From Betaproteobacteria bacterium (GTDB lineage: Bacteria > Pseudomonadota > Gammaproteobacteria > Burkholderiales > Casimicrobiaceae): a stretch of DNA of 64,000 bases. Below the pieces are notes generated by a model. That model saw only the letters and a program-made list of their open reading frames with translations, was not told the DNA's origin and searched no databases. The position numbers and the translations under genes are program-made. This document shows, piece by piece, positions 53,271-61,802 of this stretch (its first letter is position 1; each line of letters opens with the position of its first letter). The stretch lies in assembly GCA_016704895.1 (NCBI GenBank), contig JADIZG010000008.1, forward strand, positions 1-64,000, written 5' to 3'.

Positions 53271-53974
53271 GCGGTCGCCCTGCGCCTCGGTCCATCGGGC
53301 GCATGATGACCGCTTCCCAAGGACTTGTGCCGGAGGTGGCCGATCGCCACGCCGCCGCAAGAACCGAGCACCGCGCTCGTGGCCACGGAGTGTTACTGAA
53401 AGGCCGCCGGTCCCGCGGTCATCGCCCGGGCCCTGGCCCAGGTCGCCGCGCGAGCAAGGGCGGCCACGCACGAGCGGCGCAACCTGTCCCTGGTGTGGCT
53501 CTCGGCGGTACGCTTCATCGCAGCGCTCCCTGAGCAAGCAAGCGGCGATGCGGGGCGATCCGGCAACGCCTGCACCGCGCCTGGAACATCGCGCCTTCGT
53601 GACGTCTCCGTCGCGACGTCGCCCGACACCGCCCCGGCAACGCGCCGGGCATCGCGCAGCCGACCGGAAACCCGGTCCACGGCACCCAGCGGCCGATTGG
53701 TCGCCAACCATGCCCGCGAAGGAACGGGCGCCCCTTTTTCGGCGGCGATTCGATGCGCACCCTGTTCCAGCGTCCGCATCTGAATCGTCCGCACCGTTAC
53801 GCCCACTGTCCTTGCATTTCTAGACAGGTCGATGGGCGTGCGACAGGGTTTCCGGGACGCCGACGGCCGCCAGCCCCGGAGGCGTCGAGAATTGCCAAGA
53901 CGAGCGGCGCGACATCGGCGAACCTCGCCGATGTCCGGAATCCTGCGATAATCACCGTTTTACCGCGCCGCACC
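53271..53974. other. Intergenic region of about 700 bases
   Basis: Between the AraC-type regulator and the DUF3302 gene. The only recognised elements are two copies of the dispersed 19-base motif (53808-53826 and 53884-53901, opposite orientations). Open frames on both strands are Arg/Ala-rich with no protein-like motif. Confidence 0.5.
53808..53826 (+). repeat. Dispersed 19-base motif, copy 3
   Basis: GTCCTTGCATTTCTAGACA, same orientation as copy 2. A fourth, degenerate copy in the opposite orientation lies at 53884-53901 (GTCGAGAATTGCCAAGAC), so the pair is inverted about 58 bases apart. Confidence 0.65.
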
Positions 53975-54592
53975 ATGACCCCCTCCCCACGCATGGCCCC
54001 CCGCCCCGGTGACGGCCGACCCTCGTCCCCGAGGACGGGTGCGTCGGACCGACGGAGGTCGGCGCGCCGCATTCGCGCGATGGCCGCTGCGGCCGCCTGG
54101 GGCGCGACCTCCGCGCAGGCGTCGTTCCTGGCCGGGGACGCCCTCGATACGGCCGCCGACGTGCTCGCCTGGGTCGTGCTCGTCATGGTCCCGCTGATCG
54201 GGATCGCGGTGTTCTGGATCGTCCACGTGCTGCCCGAGAAGATCGCGCACAAGAACCACCACCCGCAGACCAAGGCGATCCAGACGCTCTGCCTGCTCTC
54301 GCTCGTGTTCGGCGGGTTGCTGTGGCCGATCGCGTGGCTGTGGGCGTTCACGCGGCCGGTCACCTACAAGCTCGCGTACGGCACCGACAAGGCCGACGAG
54401 TATTTCGACGATTACGGCGCGAAGGCCCGGGCGGGGGAACTCTCCGACATCGAGCTCTCCCGCTTCAGGGGCGAGCTCGATTCGATGCACGCCCGCGGGA
54501 CGCTGGCGCCGCATCTTGCGACGCTGCGCGACGAGCTTGCCGCTCCGACTGCGGTCGAAGCAGCCACCGCGGACGCCGGAGGGAGCAGGTAA
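53975..54592 (+). CDS. DUF3302 membrane protein (YibI-like)
   Basis: A protein of up to 205 residues with two hydrophobic segments (AADVLAWVVLVMVPLIGIAV and LLSLVFGGLLWPIAWLWAFT), joined by EKIAHKNHHPQTKAIQTLCL, the DUF3302/YibI signature. The ATG at 53975 is followed by about 30 basic residues; ATG 54080 is an alternative with a signal-like start. Its stop codon overlaps the HlyD gene start (TAATG), the same gene order as yibI-yibH in E. coli. Confidence 0.85.
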   Translation: MTPSPRMAPRPGDGRPSSPRTGASDRRRSARRIRAMAAAAAWGATSAQASFLAGDALDTAADVLAWVVLVMVPLIGIAVFWIVHVLPEKIAHKNHHPQTKAIQTLCLLSLVFGGLLWPIAWLWAFTRPVTYKLAYGTDKADEYFDDYGAKARAGELSDIELSRFRGELDSMHARGTLAPHLATLRDELAAPTAVEAATADAGGSR

Positions 54593-55812
54593 TGGAAGTC
54601 CTCCTTCTCGGCATTTACTCGGCGATCGTCTGGTTCATCTTCATCAAGATGAAGTGGCTGCCGTGGAACATCGGCACCCAGGTGACGGTCGTCATCATCC
54701 CGATCGTCGCGCTGACCGCGCTGATCCTCACGCTCAACGTCGTCGCCCCGTCGTCCGCCGACGTGCGCGTCATCAAGTACGTGGTCAACATCGTCCCGCA
54801 GGTGCGGGGACGGGTAACCGAAGTCCCCGTCGAGCCCAACCGCCCGGTGAAGAAGGGCGACGTGCTGTTCAGGATCGACCCGACGCCCTACGAGCTCACC
54901 GTGCGCGCGCTCGAGGCGCAGCTCGCCAACGCGATCGCGTCGTCGCGCGAGCTCAACGAGCAGCTCGCCGCCGCGACCGGCAAGGTTGCCGAGACGCGCG
55001 GCGCCATCCAGCAGGCCGAGTCGCGCGTGCGCGAGGTCGAGCCGCGACTCGAGTTGGCGCGCACCCGCGTCGCGCAGAACCGCGAGCTGGTCAGTACCGG
55101 GGCGGGCGATCGCTTCGCGCTGGAGAAGGCGGAGGCCGACGCGCGGGAGCTGGGCGCGCAGCTGGACACGGCGCGCAGCGCCACCGTGCAGGCACGCGCC
55201 GCCGAGGTGCAGGCGCTCGCCGGCGAACGCCAGGTCAGGCAGCGGATCAGCGGCAAGGTCGACAACGAATACGCGCCGGTCGCGCAGATCCGGGCGGAGC
55301 TCGAGAACGCGAAGTGGGAGCTCTCCCAGACCACGGTGGTCGCGCCGGCGAACGGCTATGCGATCAACGTGCAGCTCCGGCCGGGATCGTTCACCGCCGC
55401 GTTCCCGATCACCCCGGCGATGACGTTCGTCGAGGACACCTACCAGGTCGTCGCGCTCTACGCGCAGAACGAGCTGACGATGGTCGAGCCGGGCAACGAG
55501 GCCGAGTTCACGCTCAAGGCCCACCCCGGCCGGATCATCAAGGCGACGGTCGACTCGATCGTCTGGGCGCAGGGGCAGGGACAGGTGCCGAACTCGACCC
55601 AGTTGCCGATGACCGGTTACGGTCCGATGCCGCCGGGGCGATTCCCGGTCAAGCTCGCGGTCGCCGAGAGGGATGCCGATCTGTTCCTCCCGGCCGGAGC
55701 GGTCGGTCATGGCGCGATCTACACCGATCACGGCCACGCGGTCCAGATCCTGCGCAAGGTGATTCTGCGGGTCGGCGCGAAGCTCGACTACCTGGTCCTG
55801 AAGCTGCACTGA
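54592..55812 (+). CDS. HlyD/EmrA-type membrane fusion protein (YibH-like)
   Basis: A 406-residue periplasmic adaptor. Two N-terminal hydrophobic segments (LLLGIYSAIVWFIFI and VTVVIIPIVALTALILTLNV), then the lipoyl half IVPQVRGRVTEVPVEPNRPV, a coiled-coil of about residues 100-215 and the second lipoyl half VVAPANGYAINVQLRPGSFT. It would bridge inner- and outer-membrane components of an export system. The NodT-like outer-membrane factor gene follows after 4 bases; no pump gene is adjacent. Confidence 0.92.
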   Translation: MEVLLLGIYSAIVWFIFIKMKWLPWNIGTQVTVVIIPIVALTALILTLNVVAPSSADVRVIKYVVNIVPQVRGRVTEVPVEPNRPVKKGDVLFRIDPTPYELTVRALEAQLANAIASSRELNEQLAAATGKVAETRGAIQQAESRVREVEPRLELARTRVAQNRELVSTGAGDRFALEKAEADARELGAQLDTARSATVQARAAEVQALAGERQVRQRISGKVDNEYAPVAQIRAELENAKWELSQTTVVAPANGYAINVQLRPGSFTAAFPITPAMTFVEDTYQVVALYAQNELTMVEPGNEAEFTLKAHPGRIIKATVDSIVWAQGQGQVPNSTQLPMTGYGPMPPGRFPVKLAVAERDADLFLPAGAVGHGAIYTDHGHAVQILRKVILRVGAKLDYLVLKLH

Positions 55813-55816
55813 CGGG

Positions 55817-57274
55817 ATGAGCCGGCTGCGTACCCTGCTGACGTCGATCGTCGCGGCCGCGCTCGCCGGCTGCGCCCTCGAGTCGCCTCCCAGGCCCGAC
55901 GAGATCCGCGCGCAGTCGCTGCCGAACGTCGCGATTCCGCCGGCCTACACGGCGATGGGCGGGGCGCCGGGCGCCGTCAACGACGGCTGGCTCGCGCGAT
56001 TCGCGGACCCTCGGCTCGACGCGCTCGTGCGCGAGGCGCTCGCCTACAACGTCGATCTCGCGGTCGCCGCCGCGCGCGTCGAGCAGGCGGCCGCGTACGC
56101 GAAACTCTCGGGCAGCATGATCTACCCGGCCGTCAACCTGCTCGCCCATGGCGGCGGCAAGAGCGGCGGCGACGGTTCGGGGCTGACCGGCGTCTGGCTG
56201 ATGGCGAGCTGGGAGCTCGACCTCTGGGGCCGGGTGCGCTCCGAGCGGGAAGCCGGGAAGACCCAGTACGAATCCGTGGTCGCGGACACCGAGTACGCGC
56301 GCCAGTCGATCGCCGCGCTCGTCGCGAAGAGCTGGATGCTCGCGATCGAGGCGCGGCTGCAGCGCGCGATCGCCGCGGACGTCGTGCGCGCTTCCGAGCA
56401 GACGGTCGGGCTCGGACGCGATCGACTGCGCGTCGGAAGCGGCGACGAGTACGACGTCGCGCTCGCGCAGACCAACCTCGAGACTGCGCGCGATGCGGAA
56501 CGCCAGATCGCGCTCGCCTACGAGCAGGCGCTCCGCGCGCTCGAGACGCTCGTCGGCCGCTACCCGGCGGCGGCGGTCGAGGTGGCGGCGGCGCTGCCGC
56601 GGATGCCCGGACCGGTGCCGGTCGGCCTGCCCTCGGAGTTGCTCGAGCGCCGTCCGGACGTCGTGGCTGCCGAGCGCAGGGTGGCGTCGGCGTTCAACCG
56701 GGTGGCCGAGGCGAAGGCCGCGCGGTTGCCGAAGATCGCGCTGACCGCGAACGCGTCGAGCGTTTCGAGCGACCTGTTCGTGCTGCAGAACCACAGCAAC
56801 CCGGTCTGGAGCCTGGGCGGCAACCTCGTGGCGCCGATCTTCAACGGCTACGCGCTGCAGGCGCAGGTCGAGATCAGGACGGCCGAGCAGAAGCTCGCGG
56901 TCGCGGAATACGGCCGCATCGGCGCGCGCGTGTTCGGCGAGGTCGAGGCGGCGCTGTCGGCGCAGTTCGCCGCCGACGAGCGCGAAGCGATCCTCGCGCG
57001 ATCGGTCGCGAGCAACGCCCGCGCGCTCGAACTCGCGCAGGTGCGCTACAAGGTGGGCTCGGGCGACCTGCGCGCGGTGCTGCAGCAAAACGTCGCACTC
57101 TACGGAGCGCGTGTCGCGCTCGTGCGCGTGCAGAGCGAGCGGCGCGTCCAGCGCGTCAACCTCTATCTCGCGCTCGGCGGCGGCTTCGAGGTCCTGCCGC
57201 CGGCGCCGGAAGCCGGTCCGGTCGGCGCTGCGCGGCCCGAAGTCGCGGTGGCGGGATCGATGCCGCGGCAATGA
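55817..57274 (+). CDS. NodT-family outer-membrane efflux lipoprotein
   Basis: A 485-residue TolC-like channel. Lipoprotein signal with lipobox SIVAAALAGCALESPP. The two outer-membrane-efflux repeats are visible, with GWLARFADPRLDALVREALA, ASWELDLWGRVRSEREAG and LLERRPDVVAAERRVASAFN, followed by IFNGYALQAQVEIRTAEQKL in the second half. It completes, with the HlyD protein, two of three components of an export system. Confidence 0.94.
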   Translation: MSRLRTLLTSIVAAALAGCALESPPRPDEIRAQSLPNVAIPPAYTAMGGAPGAVNDGWLARFADPRLDALVREALAYNVDLAVAAARVEQAAAYAKLSGSMIYPAVNLLAHGGGKSGGDGSGLTGVWLMASWELDLWGRVRSEREAGKTQYESVVADTEYARQSIAALVAKSWMLAIEARLQRAIAADVVRASEQTVGLGRDRLRVGSGDEYDVALAQTNLETARDAERQIALAYEQALRALETLVGRYPAAAVEVAAALPRMPGPVPVGLPSELLERRPDVVAAERRVASAFNRVAEAKAARLPKIALTANASSVSSDLFVLQNHSNPVWSLGGNLVAPIFNGYALQAQVEIRTAEQKLAVAEYGRIGARVFGEVEAALSAQFAADEREAILARSVASNARALELAQVRYKVGSGDLRAVLQQNVALYGARVALVRVQSERRVQRVNLYLALGGGFEVLPPAPEAGPVGAARPEVAVAGSMPRQ

Positions 57275-57340
57275 GATAATGGCGGTTCCCCGCACCGGGG
57301 ACCACGCAAGGCTGCCGCTGAATTCGAACGCAAAGGAACG

Positions 57341-57820
57341 ATGCTCATGAACAAGCGAGTCTGGCATTCGACCGTCGCAATGATCTGCGGCGGCCTGTTC
57401 GCGACCAGCGCGATCGCCCAGCAGTTCGTCTACCCGGCGAAGGGACAGTCGCCCGACCAGCAGAAGAAGGACGAGGCCGAGTGCCACCAGTGGGCGATCA
57501 AGCAGACCGGCATCGACCCGTCGAAGCCTGCGCCGCAGGCTGCGCCGGCAGCGCCGCCCACGACGGCGACCGGCACGACGCCCGGCGCGGGCGTTCGGGG
57601 CGCAGCGCGCGGTGCGGTCGTCGGCGAGGTGGTCGGCGGCGATGCGGGCGCGGGCGCGGCAGCGGGTGCGGCGGCGGCCCGCAGCCAGAGCCGGCGCCAG
57701 AACGCGGCGCAGCAGCAGCAGGCGACGCAGCAACAGCAGCAGGCCCAGTCCGGGCAGCAGGCGACCTTCGCGAAGGCGCGCGCCGCGTGCCTCGAGGGCA
57801 GGGGCTACACGGTCAAGTGA
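57341..57820 (+). CDS. Glycine-zipper periplasmic protein
   Basis: A 159-residue protein with a signal peptide (AMICGGLFATSAIAQQFVYP) and a Gly/Ala zipper, AARGAVVGEVVGGDAGAGAA, flanked by Pro/Ala-rich and Gln-rich segments (QQQQATQQQQQAQSGQQATF). The end, ARAACLEGRGYTVK, and a Cys at AECHQWAIKQTG are typical of small outer-membrane-associated glycine-zipper proteins. Function unknown. It precedes the DUF3300 gene by 24 bases. Confidence 0.75.
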   Translation: MLMNKRVWHSTVAMICGGLFATSAIAQQFVYPAKGQSPDQQKKDEAECHQWAIKQTGIDPSKPAPQAAPAAPPTTATGTTPGAGVRGAARGAVVGEVVGGDAGAGAAAGAAAARSQSRRQNAAQQQQATQQQQQAQSGQQATFAKARAACLEGRGYTVK

Positions 57821-57844
57821 CGCACGAAGGATCGGGAGATCTCC

Positions 57845-59167
57845 ATGTCCAAGCGACAAGCCCAGCCCGCGACGACGCGCCTGCTGGCCTCCGCCACGCT
57901 TGCCGTCTTCGCGCTGGCGGGATTCGCCGGCGCGCAGACGACACCGGCGCCCGCGTCGACGCCCCCGGGCGCGGCCTCCGCGCAGCCGGCGCAGGGCGAG
58001 AAGACGTTCTCGCAGGAGCAGCTCGACCAGATCCTCGCGCCGATCGCGCTCTACCCGGACGGGCTGCTCGCGCAGGTGCTGATGGCGTCGACCTATCCGA
58101 TCGAGATCGTCACCGCCGAGCGCTGGGTCAAGTCGAACCCGGGCCTGAAGGACAAGGCGCTCGAGGACGCGCTCCAGAAGCAGCCCTGGGACGCGAGCGT
58201 CAAGTCGATGGCGGCGTTCCCGCAGGTGCTGACGATGATGAGCGAGAAGCTCGACTGGACGCAGCAGCTCGGCGATGCGTTCCTTGCGCAACCGAAGGAT
58301 GTGTCGGCGACGGTCCAGACGCTGCGCGCCAAGGCGTCGAAGGAGGGAAACCTCAAGGACACGAAGGAACAGAAGATCGTCACCGAGCAGGTCGCGACCC
58401 AGACGATCATCAAGATCGAGCCCGCGAACCCGCAGGTCGTCTACGTGCCGACGTACAACCCGACCGTCGTCTACGGCTCGTGGTGGTATCCGTCCTACCC
58501 GCCGTACTACTACTACCCGCCGGGGTACGCGGTCGCCGGCGCGGCGTGGGGCTTCGCCGCCGGTGTTGCCGCGGGCGCGATCTGGGGCAACTACAACTGG
58601 GGCGGCGGCGACGTCAACATCGACGTCGACCGCTACAACAACTTCAACAAGACGAACATCTCGAACAAGAACTGGAACCACGACGCGTCGCACCGCGGCG
58701 CGGTCCCGTACAAGGACAAGGGCGTCGCGCAGCAGCACGGACGCGGCCAGTCGCCGAGCGCGTCGACGCGCGATGCGTCACGCGGGCGGGACGGCGGCGC
58801 GCAGGCCTCGACGCGCGATGCCGGCCGGGGCGCGAGCGCAGGCTCGACGGATCGTGGTGCGAGCGCAGGCTCGATGGATCGCGGCACGGGCGGCGCGTCC
58901 GCCTCGCAGCGCGGCAGCGTGTCCGCTTCTCCCCGCGACAGCTACGGCGGGGGCGGCGGATCGGCCGCGTCCCGCGACATGAGCGGAACGCGCAACAGTT
59001 CCGCGTTCAATACCGGCTCCGGCGCGCAGACGCGCGACGCCAGCAGCCGGGGCAACTCGAGCATGAGCAGTTCGCGTGCGAGCTCCTCGGGCGCGTCGCG
59101 TTCGAGCGCAGGCGGCGCCTCGCGCGGTGGTGGCGGTGGCGGACGCGGCGGCGGGGGGCGGCGATGA
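57845..59167 (+). CDS. DUF3300 protein
   Basis: A 440-residue exported protein (signal LASATLAVFALAGFAGAQ). The DUF3300 core is clear: LDQILAPIALYPDGLLAQVL, TYPIEIVTAERWVKSNPGLK and VVYVPTYNPTVVYGSWWYPS, with Tyr/Trp/Pro-rich stretches. The C-terminal 170 residues are a low-complexity Ser/Gly/Arg/Ala tail with SAGSTDRGASAGSMDRG-type repeats. Its stop overlaps the next gene (ATGA), a DUF2950 gene, with which it is commonly paired. Function unknown; localisation is periplasmic or outer membrane. Confidence 0.9.
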   Translation: MSKRQAQPATTRLLASATLAVFALAGFAGAQTTPAPASTPPGAASAQPAQGEKTFSQEQLDQILAPIALYPDGLLAQVLMASTYPIEIVTAERWVKSNPGLKDKALEDALQKQPWDASVKSMAAFPQVLTMMSEKLDWTQQLGDAFLAQPKDVSATVQTLRAKASKEGNLKDTKEQKIVTEQVATQTIIKIEPANPQVVYVPTYNPTVVYGSWWYPSYPPYYYYPPGYAVAGAAWGFAAGVAAGAIWGNYNWGGGDVNIDVDRYNNFNKTNISNKNWNHDASHRGAVPYKDKGVAQQHGRGQSPSASTRDASRGRDGGAQASTRDAGRGASAGSTDRGASAGSMDRGTGGASASQRGSVSASPRDSYGGGGGSAASRDMSGTRNSSAFNTGSGAQTRDASSRGNSSMSSSRASSSGASRSSAGGASRGGGGGGRGGGGRR

Positions 59168-60167
59168 TCATCGCAAACGCCATGAACCCGGCAACGGATC
59201 GGACAGGGAGCGCCGCAATGATCGACATCATCGACAAGGCGAAGGGTGCGTTCGCACGCCTGGCGCTCGGACTCGCACCGCTGGCGTTCGCGATCGGCGT
59301 CGCCTCGGCGGCAGCGCGGCGCAAACGCAGCGGTCGTTCGCCATCCCCGACGAGGCCGCGAGCGCGCTGGTGCAGGCGGTCAGGGCGCACGACAAGCCCA
59401 AGGTGACGGCAATCATTGGTCCGGGGGCCGACCAATGGATGAGCTCTGGCGACGCCGTCGCGGACCGCGCCGCGGGCGAAGGATTCGTCGCTGCGTACGA
59501 TCAGAAGCACGCGATCGTCCCCGACGGCGACGCGCGCGCGAAGCTCACGATCGGAACCGACGACTGGCCGTTCGCGTTCCCGCTGGTGAAGGCGGAAGGC
59601 CGCTGGCGGTTCGACACGGCGGCGGGCAAGGACGAGATGCTCGCGCGGCGGATCGGGCGGAACGAGCTCGACGTCATCGACGTCATGCTCGCGATCGTCG
59701 ACGCGCAGCGCGAGTACGCATCGGCCGACCGCGATCGCAACGGCGCGCTCGAGTACGCGAGGAAGTTCGCCAGCAGCGCCGGCAAGCAGGACGGACTCTA
59801 CTGGCCGACGAAGGCGGGCGAACCGCAGAGCCCGCTCGGACCGCTCGTGGTGCGCGCAACCGGCGAAGGGTACGCGAAGCAGAAGGGACCGACGCCCTAC
59901 CACGGCTACCATTTCCGCATGCTCAAGGGACAGGGGCCGGGCGCGTCCGGCGGCGCGCTCGACTACGTCGTCAGGGGAAGGATGATCGGCGGCTTCGCCG
60001 CGATCGCCTATCCGGCCAAGTACGGCAGCTCCGGCGTGATGACCTTCATCGTCAATCACGACGGCGTCGTGTACCAGAAGGACCTCGGGCCGCAGACCGC
60101 GACCCGGGCCGCCGCGATCACGAAGTTCGACCCGGGTCAGGGTTGGACTGCCGTGCCGGCCAAGTGA
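59164..60167 (+). CDS. DUF2950 protein (frameshifted)
   Basis: A secreted protein of about 335 residues. After MIIANAMNPATDRTGSAAMI and a signal-like segment (LALGLAPLAFAIGVASAA) the frame shifts near 59310; then AAQTQRSFAIPDEAASALVQ, DDWPFAFPLVKAEGRWRFDT, RNELDVIDVMLAIVDAQREY and YHGYHFRMLKGQGP, the DUF2950 signature. It is translationally coupled to the DUF3300 gene. Function unknown. Confidence 0.9.
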
Positions 60168-60208
60168 TTCGATCCAACCATTCATTCGAAACGACAGAGA
60201 GAAGACAC

Positions 60209-60796
60209 GTGCGCAAACTCGTACTCGCTGCAAGCTTCACCCTCGCCGCTGCGGCGGCATTCCCCGCTGCGGCCCAGACGGGCAACGTGGTCGCAGCCAA
60301 GGCGCCCGGCGCCGTCGGCGTCGCGCAGACCGTCAACGTGACGGCGACGATCACCGCGATCGACGCGGCCACCCGCACCCTGTCGCTGAAGGGCCCGAAA
60401 GGCAACGAGACGTCGGTCGTCGCCGGCCCCGAAGTGAAGAACTTCGCGCAGCTCAAGGTCGGCGACAGGGTCGACCTGACGTATGCCGAGGCGCTCACGC
60501 TCGAGCTGAAGAAGGGCGGCGGCAAGCCGGTCGCGATGACGATGAAGGAAGGGGCTGCCAGGGCCAAGCCGGGCGAGGCGCCTGCAGGCATCGTGGGGCG
60601 GCAGGTCACGGTCGTCGGCGACGTCCTCGCGGTCGACGCTGCGACCAGCACGGTGACCGTGCGCGGCCCGCAGCGCACCGTCGAACTGAAGGTTCAGGAT
60701 CCCGCGCAGCTCAAGCTGATCGCGAAGGGCGACCAGATCGAGGCGACGTTCACCGAGGCGGTCGCGATCGCCGCGACGCCCGCAGCGAAGAAGTAG
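60209..60796 (+). CDS. Exported protein of unknown function
   Basis: A 195-residue protein (GTG start, RKLVLAASFTLAAAAAFPAA signal) with two similar halves: TATITAIDAATRTLSLKGPK and VVGDVLAVDAATSTVTVRGP, each followed by a hydrophilic segment (AQLKVGDRVDLTYAEALTLE and AQLKLIAKGDQIEATFTEAV). The halves look like an internal duplication of an OB-like small beta domain. No family name is recognised with confidence. Confidence 0.75.
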   Translation: MRKLVLAASFTLAAAAAFPAAAQTGNVVAAKAPGAVGVAQTVNVTATITAIDAATRTLSLKGPKGNETSVVAGPEVKNFAQLKVGDRVDLTYAEALTLELKKGGGKPVAMTMKEGAARAKPGEAPAGIVGRQVTVVGDVLAVDAATSTVTVRGPQRTVELKVQDPAQLKLIAKGDQIEATFTEAVAIAATPAAKK

Positions 60797-61124
60797 CAGG
60801 CGTCGGTCGGCCTTCAGGCCGACTGAGCTCCGCCTTTTGTGGGTTGGCCTTCAGGCCGACGCCTTTCCTTCAGGCGACACACCTCGTCGGGCTGAAGGCC
60901 GACCAAGGGGCCCCTGGGGTCGGCCCTCAGGCCGACGCCGGCGGCCGGGGCCGGCCGCGCCCTCATGGGGGGGGGGGGGGGGGGGGGGGCCCGTCGAGGC
61001 AGAAGGCGTCAGGCTGGAAGCCACCGGATGCGCCGGTGCCGCAGGTGGCGGGTCCCGCCCGTGGGGTCCGGCTTCAGCCGGACGCGATGCCTCCTGCATG
61101 TCGGGCCGAAGCCCGACCCCAAGG
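60797..61124. repeat. Palindrome cluster and poly-G run between convergent genes
   Basis: At least five hairpins of the GTCGGCCTTCAGGCCGAC family and close variants lie at 60803-60940, and further variants (GTCCGGCTTCAGCCGGAC, GTCGGGCCGAAGCCCGAC) at 61046-61117. A run of 23 G occupies 60967-60989. There is no gene. It may act as a bidirectional terminator; the G run is suspicious as a sequence artefact. Confidence 0.85.
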
Positions 61125-61802
61125 TCAGATCACGCCGTCGCGCTTCAGCGTCGCAACGATGAGCCCGACGAACTGATCGATGACCTGCGGCACCGTCGCC
61201 GACGTCGTGCCGACCGACGTCGTCGTCGACGCGGCCCAGAGCACCTCGGCGTCGCGCGAGTCGAACAGCCGCGTGTCGGCGTTCACGTCCTGCGACGTCG
61301 TGATGCGCGGCGGCGTCGATATCATCGTCGGTCCCCACATCGAACTGTGGTGGCCATGGAAGCCGCGCCAGCCGGGGCCCCATGGCGACCCCGGTCCCCA
61401 GCCGGGACCGGGTCCCCACGCGGTCGTCGTCACCATGCCGGGCGTGACGTTCACCTGCTGGGTGACGTTGATGATGCGCGACACGATCACGTGCGAGACG
61501 TCCGCCGCACGTACGGCGCGCTGGAGCCGTTCCTCGGGAATCGGGCCATCGTCGGGCAGCGTCAGGTACGCCTGCACGGCGCGGACGCCGGCGGCGCCCA
61601 GCGATGCGACCATCCGGTCCTCGTAGAGACGGCGCGTCGAGGCGTCGCGCGTGACGCCCATCACCATCAGGCTCCTGACGGCGCGCTGGCCGGCGAACTG
61701 CGGGTTGACCCATTGGGCATCGAGTCGCGTGGCTTCCGTCGCGCAGCCGGCGACGGCTGCGGCGGCGAGCAGGACCAGCATCAGATTGCGGCGTGCGTTC
61801 AT
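61125..61802 (-). CDS. DUF4136 lipoprotein
   Basis: A 225-residue lipoprotein (MLVLLAAAAVAGCATEATRL, lipobox AVAGC). The DUF4136 pattern includes QWVNPQFAGQRAVRSLMVMG, TRRLYEDRMVASLGAAGVRA and, near the end, DAEVLWAASTTTSVGTTSAT. The middle is a Gly/Pro/Trp-rich stretch (WGPGPGWGPGSPWGPGWRG). Its ATG overlaps the prs-like stop by one base, so it belongs to the leftward unit with the phosphorylase and PRPP synthetase-like genes. Function unknown. Confidence 0.85.
   Translation of the reverse strand: MNARRNLMLVLLAAAAVAGCATEATRLDAQWVNPQFAGQRAVRSLMVMGVTRDASTRRLYEDRMVASLGAAGVRAVQAYLTLPDDGPIPEERLQRAVRAADVSHVIVSRIINVTQQVNVTPGMVTTTAWGPGPGWGPGSPWGPGWRGFHGHHSSMWGPTMISTPPRITTSQDVNADTRLFDSRDAEVLWAASTTTSVGTTSATVPQVIDQFVGLIVATLKRDGVI

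Noticed and set aside
53393..53806. 137-residue leftward open frame in the 53.3-54.0 kb gap
   Set aside because: No motif, no ribosome binding site, and composition like other antisense shadows; kept only as unannotated intergenic DNA.
55649..58738. 1029-residue leftward open frame opposite the efflux genes
   Set aside because: Arg/Val/Asp-rich antisense frame with no recognisable domain; the rightward genes are certain.
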